Positions 59,603 to 64,000 of a stretch of DNA of 64,000 bases are shown here, one piece after another. Source of the stretch: Brachypodius melanocephalos (lineage: Eukaryota; Chordata; Aves; Passeriformes; Pycnonotidae); contig VZSR01002364.1 of the NCBI GenBank assembly GCA_013398615.1, positions 2,702,004 to 2,766,003 on the forward strand, read 5' to 3'. The translations under genes were made by a program, and so were the position numbers. Positions within the stretch are counted from its first letter, which is position 1. Each line of letters starts with the position of its first letter. The notes below the pieces were generated by a model. It saw only the letters and a list, made by a program, of their open reading frames with translations, was not told the DNA's origin and did not search any database.

Positions 59603-62600
59603 CATACAGGAAATAGACATGAGGGAAGGAGGAAGGGAAATGAGCCATCAAAGACAAAAAGTTCTTGAATATCCTCCCAGTAAATCACTGCAGGCCAAGG
59701 ACTGATACAACTCAGAAATTAAGTTTGAGCAAATCATGAAAGTAATTATGTGCTGTGGTTGACCCTCATAATATGGTGCTGCTTTTTGTGAGCAAAAGGG
59801 CTGATGGATACCAAGGCCCAGGTTCTTGCTGAGCTCAATTTGATGACTAGAGAAAAGCTCAGAAACTAACCAACACAATTACACAAGTCTGGACAACCCA
59901 CAATTCAACAAGTCTGGTAGGTGCTCATCAGAGGAACAGTTGCTACCAGGGACATGGAAAAACCAGTGCTGAACAGGGGATGAATGGCTGTCGTTAAAAT
60001 TGCTGAATACTGTGGTACTGCTGGGGTGGATAGTACCACACTGACTGGCACATGCAGAAGGGGCAGGAGGAGACTGGAAGGGGAGGTGAGTTACAGATGG
60101 CTAGAAAACCAAATAAAAAATAATATCTGCCAGTGGTGCACTTTATATTTTCCAACTGCTTGACTTGAAGACTTAATCTTGATTCAAAAATTCATGCACT
60201 TGAAAAACCAAGTCTAAAATTTCTTGCACTGAACACTTCAAAATACTGTGTAAGTTTTGTTCTCAAACCTCAGCTGACTTGGGTCTTTGACTTAAAACAT
60301 TCAGCACCTTCCATGAAAAACCTTCACAAAAATGTTTCATTTCCAGTTGAACAAACATTTACTTTAAAGATGCTACACTAAAGACTAAAGATTCACACTA
60401 ATTTAGGTATTTCTCTAGTAAAACACTATCTGTATTCCTTAAGTGTACTTTGTTTCTTGGCTGACTTTTCAGGAAAATCTTCTTAGCCTCAGCATACATT
60501 ATCACAGCTGAAGTATCTATACCACATATATACAATGTTTAATTTAACTGATGCCAATTCTTATTTTCAGTGTCAGTACAGGGAGATCAGTCTTTTCAGA
60601 AAAATCTTGTTGTAGGTGGAGTTTTTTGATCTTTGGTTTCTAAATATGGAGAAATACTGGAGGAATCTGTTTCTCTGCTGCCTTCAAAAAGACCATGTCA
60701 TGCCTTCTATATACATATATACTTCCTTCTTTTTTTTCCCCTCATATATTGTCCACTCAAAACACACATTACTGTAGTTCTTTCCAAACTTTAGGTCAGA
60801 ATTTGGTTCATCCATTATGGTGGTTAGTGAAACTTGTCAATTAAAATGTCATATAGACAAGTAAACAGTTATATTTCTATTTGTGGAGGGCAGTTTTAGT
60901 TGGAAAATCATCAAAAAGAAACACCTGCTCCACTGTATTTCACAGTGAAAGAAATAATTTTTCAGATAGCATGTTGTTTTTTGAAAGGTGGATGCGTGCC
61001 TGTGAGAGATTTTGTGTTTGCAGTGCAGTTGGACTGGAGTCCAGGGCTGGTCATAGTCTGCATCCACCTAATCCAAGCCACATCTAGAGCTACAGATCTG
61101 GTGTGCAAAGTGACATCTGCCAGCACTGAGGAAATGCTTTTGAAAGGCATAAGAAGTGTGATTACAAAGATATCATAGAAGATGTTTTATGTATTTAGAA
61201 GACATTGCAGCTGAGCAGTTGGCTTTGCATCCCTTGCTAGGTGCCAGGTCCCAGAGCAGAAAAGGCTTGCAGGAGCAGCTTTGCAGGGCTCAGCTGCAGA
61301 GGGCACACAAGGTGCACACAAGTCACGCAAAAAAAGTGTTGCCTGGGAAAGAAGGAAGTGATGAGGGAGGCTTTGAGAAGAGGAGATGCAGCAGTGAGTA
61401 GCATCACCACTGATGGCAAGAGGTGAGACTGTGTAGGAACGTCTGAGTGTCACATATGTATTCTTGTGCCTAAATGCTGAGGGCAGGGGGAGATGGCTTG
61501 GTTTAGAAGGAAGCAAACAGATAGGACCTGTAAAAGTTATAGTGTTCCTAAATAGCTTTCTTGTAATGCAGCTAAAGTTCACACAACTCCTATCTTCAGT
61601 AGTTGCACACTGGCAGCTGACCAAGTTGTTCCAGCCTTACTGTCCATAAAAAGTTCTCTGACAATATTGAAACCCAAGCCAGCTTCTGACTGTCCAGGTA
61701 CAGTGTTTTTCTGGGCAAACACAGATCACAGAAAGACCTTGCAGGAGTTTTGGGATGATTTAGTAGTACTTACTCTCTTGACCATGTTGTCATCTGAGCA
61801 GTTTTTTCACTTTGGCAATATCTTTAGACCTCTTAAAATCTGCACTCTGCTTGGGACTGAGCATGTAGGTCCAAAAAGCTCTCATGACCTGACTGTCTGC
61901 CGTGGCCAGACTCTATCCACAATTTCCACAATCACCAAAAGGAATACAACTAGAGAAGTTAAATCTAAATCTCAGAAACACAGTGATAATATATTATGAA
62001 TTTATATATAATATATCATGATATGTTATTATATATTACATAAAACCCATCTCAACATCAGTTCCCCAATTTCTCCTGCCGTCCAGAAATGATAGTAGCT
62101 CTCATTCCCAAGAATGGCAATGTAGAACAATCCTACATTGCTCGTTTTCTACTCTGACTTTTTCTTCTCAGGAATAAAGCCTGTCCTTCGTTAAAATTAT
62201 CAAATAAATTACTTTGTTTTGATTTCACTTTGTGTGATAATAATTAGTAATTTGGATTCTTTTTTGATTAAGTTTGTTTGCAGCAATGAAAATGTAGGAT
62301 TGCAACAATTAAATCTTGGCTGCAAGTTACTTTCTGTAATAAAATGTGGACTAATTTTGCCTCTGAGGTAGGCTTAATTAATTAGTTGTTTTAAAAAACA
62401 TGTAATTATAATTAAAATTGTATGTAAGCTTTAACAATAAATCCAACTGACTAAATTTCTTTGGTTGTTTCATTTGAAAATCTAGTTAACATAGCTGGTT
62501 AGAAACTTCTCTATGCATACTTGTGCAAATGTTGTTTTAGCTAATTTGTAGTTTGCATGATTTTAGTTGAAGTAAATCTATGGTGTCTAGACTTTCCTTC

Positions 62601-63488
62601 CCACAAGACTTGAGTATGGATGGTTTTGACCAGCACTATCCCAACCTGTGTAATTTATACATCTGTAGTATATTTTCTCTGTATGCAAGCCAAGTTCCTG
62701 TGTAGATGGATCTCTGCCAAAGAACTTTTCCAGTCCTTCTTGTTCAATCACTCAAGCCATGATCCTAATAGCAATTCACTTCTTACTACAAACTAACAGG
62801 AACCAAACACAAATTTGTTTAAAACTATCCTCTGAAAGTATAACAAAATCATCTTTCTTTTTATGCTTTGGTTAGTATTTGTAATTTGCAATTACATGTA
62901 ATTTGTCAAGCTGTTTCTCAGTCCTAGAAGAAGAAATCTTTTCCATTTCTTAGCTTCCTTTTGATTTATTGCAAAGGGATTAATGGCTGTAGAAGTATTT
63001 TAATTAAACCTGAATATATGGAATGTAAGATGGTATTTTTTTCAGGCAGTTCTACACAGACAGTTTTAAATGTACTGCCCAAAACAACCAGTTAAAAGAT
63101 TCTTTAAAAATTGCTTTTAAAATAAAATATGAATGATAATGCAAGTCTAAACTCTAATGTCATCTCACTTGTAGATTTTGCCCATTTTGGACAAAAAGTA
63201 TTGAAGACATGAACTTTTTGAAAAGCAACAGAACTACTGTCCTGGATTTGCTTTAGCCTGAGATTTTGTGTGCTTTGATTTCACCTTGGGCCCACTTAAA
63301 CAGTGTGGAGACAACATTTAATGACCAAAATACACAAAAAATTTAATAAAAAATATGCTTGAAAAAGACATCAAATAACTTCAGCCTTAGGGCTTGGTCA
63401 TAACATGTTTTTCAGTAGTTTATTCAGAGGGACATATTGCACTTAATTGTCTGATTTGAAACAAGATTTAAGTCCTGTTGTTGCCTAC
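56629..63488. other. Unassigned non-coding stretch with a TA microsatellite
   Basis: A (TA)n run of about 20 units lies at 59555-59595 and a looser TA-rich stretch at 61999-62042. The interval 56880-57370 contains phrases such as ATCGATGCTTCTGGCATCAG and CACCATAGGGACGTC that may belong to an ERV, but I could not place them. No gene recognised. Confidence 0.45.
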
Positions 63489-63682
63489 CTTTTTAGGATC
63501 CTGCTGTAACTCCCACAGTACCGGAATCAGTAGCTCACAATGAAGCTCATTTTCATGGGTTGTAACAATTGTTATTAGTAGAGTAATCAAACCGCTTACA
63601 ATTTCATATTTCACCCACAAGAAAAGGAGAAAGGCAACTAACATGATGCTGACATCATGTTCCCCTTCCAGGGCAGTGACTA
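63489..63682 (-). CDS. Possible exon of an unrecognised gene
   Basis: On the minus strand a pyrimidine-rich tract (CTCCTCTCTCTCTTTGTC) leads to an AG ending at 63683. 194 nt of open frame follow (two bases completing a codon, then 64 codons) and an AAAAAG/GTAGGC donor follows at 63489. The peptide (IMLVAFLLFLWVKYEIVSGL, then ENELHCELLIPVLWELQQDP) is hydrophobic first, then helical, and I do not recognise it. Good splice signals at both ends of the open frame are the only support; it could equally be chance or a pseudogene. Confidence 0.25.
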
Positions 63683-63692
63683 CTTGAATCAA

Positions 63693-64000
63693 TAGACAAA
63701 GAGAGAGAGGAGATGTGTAACTGAAGATATGTATTTACTATATGACTCCTTTCCCCATCTCCAGAGCCAAGCACTGCATTCCAATCCTAATGTGTCTTGC
63801 TGCATTTTATCAAACCTTTTTGCCAAACCACTGAATCTCCTCTGGGTTTCTTGAGTGGCTCAAGATGATAAGATATAGCAGATGTCTTTCCTGTGAGATT
63901 TTTGGTGTCTTTTCACAGGCTCAGGAGTTCTGAGCCCTACTAAGCCTTTTTTGCTCGCCATGTCCTACCATCCTTTCAGCCTCTGTGAAGGACCAGATGC
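63693..64000. other. Unassigned stretch at the right edge
   Basis: No gene or repeat recognised before the window ends. Confidence 0.5.

Overview
The window looks like a bird chromosome, probably a songbird. The evidence is several CR1 LINE fragments ending in the avian (ATTCTATGA)-type tail, many class II and class III endogenous retrovirus (ERV) LTRs, and two vertebrate genes recognisable from their encoded protein: BBOX1 and FIBIN. Both lie on the minus strand in the order FIBIN then BBOX1. This is the neighbourhood known from human 11p14, so the locus is syntenic. Two 100-base N gaps (12401-12500 and 47965-48064) show that this is a draft assembly.

Layout. 1-8.8 kb: left-edge LTR fragment, a CR1 copy, and the first two coding exons of BBOX1 (8773-8552 and 6894-6780); later BBOX1 exons were not found and should lie beyond the left edge. 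8.8-26 kb: BBOX1 upstream region with LTR remnants, a compact CpG island at 16.4-16.75 kb that may be the BBOX1 promoter, a CR1 copy, and three solo LTRs with target-site duplications (TSDs) I could read directly. 26.6-28.5 kb: the single-exon FIBIN gene with its CpG island and a candidate polyadenylation signal. 28.5-47 kb: mostly unique non-coding sequence, a CR1 copy split by a solo LTR, a minus-strand ERV fragment (LTR, tRNA-Trp-type primer binding site, start of gag), and more solo LTRs. 47.36-55.39 kb: a full provirus with paired LTRs and a 6-bp TSD. Its gag, pol and env are broken, and three later solo LTRs are nested in it. 55.4-64 kb: one CR1 fragment, a TA microsatellite and otherwise unassigned sequence, with one possible unrecognised minus-strand exon near the right end.

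Function. FIBIN encodes a small secreted protein known from fin/limb bud development. BBOX1 encodes the dioxygenase of the last step of carnitine synthesis. The two are neighbours but nothing in the sequence suggests a shared pathway. The rest is transposon history. The best-supported new observations concern ERV structure: a provirus with two different LTR/primer-site modules in its 5' part, two LTR insertions in RNase H whose combined length leaves the reading frame unchanged, and an avian gag fragment with a tRNA-Trp primer site. I see no sign of an undescribed enzymatic or defence system.
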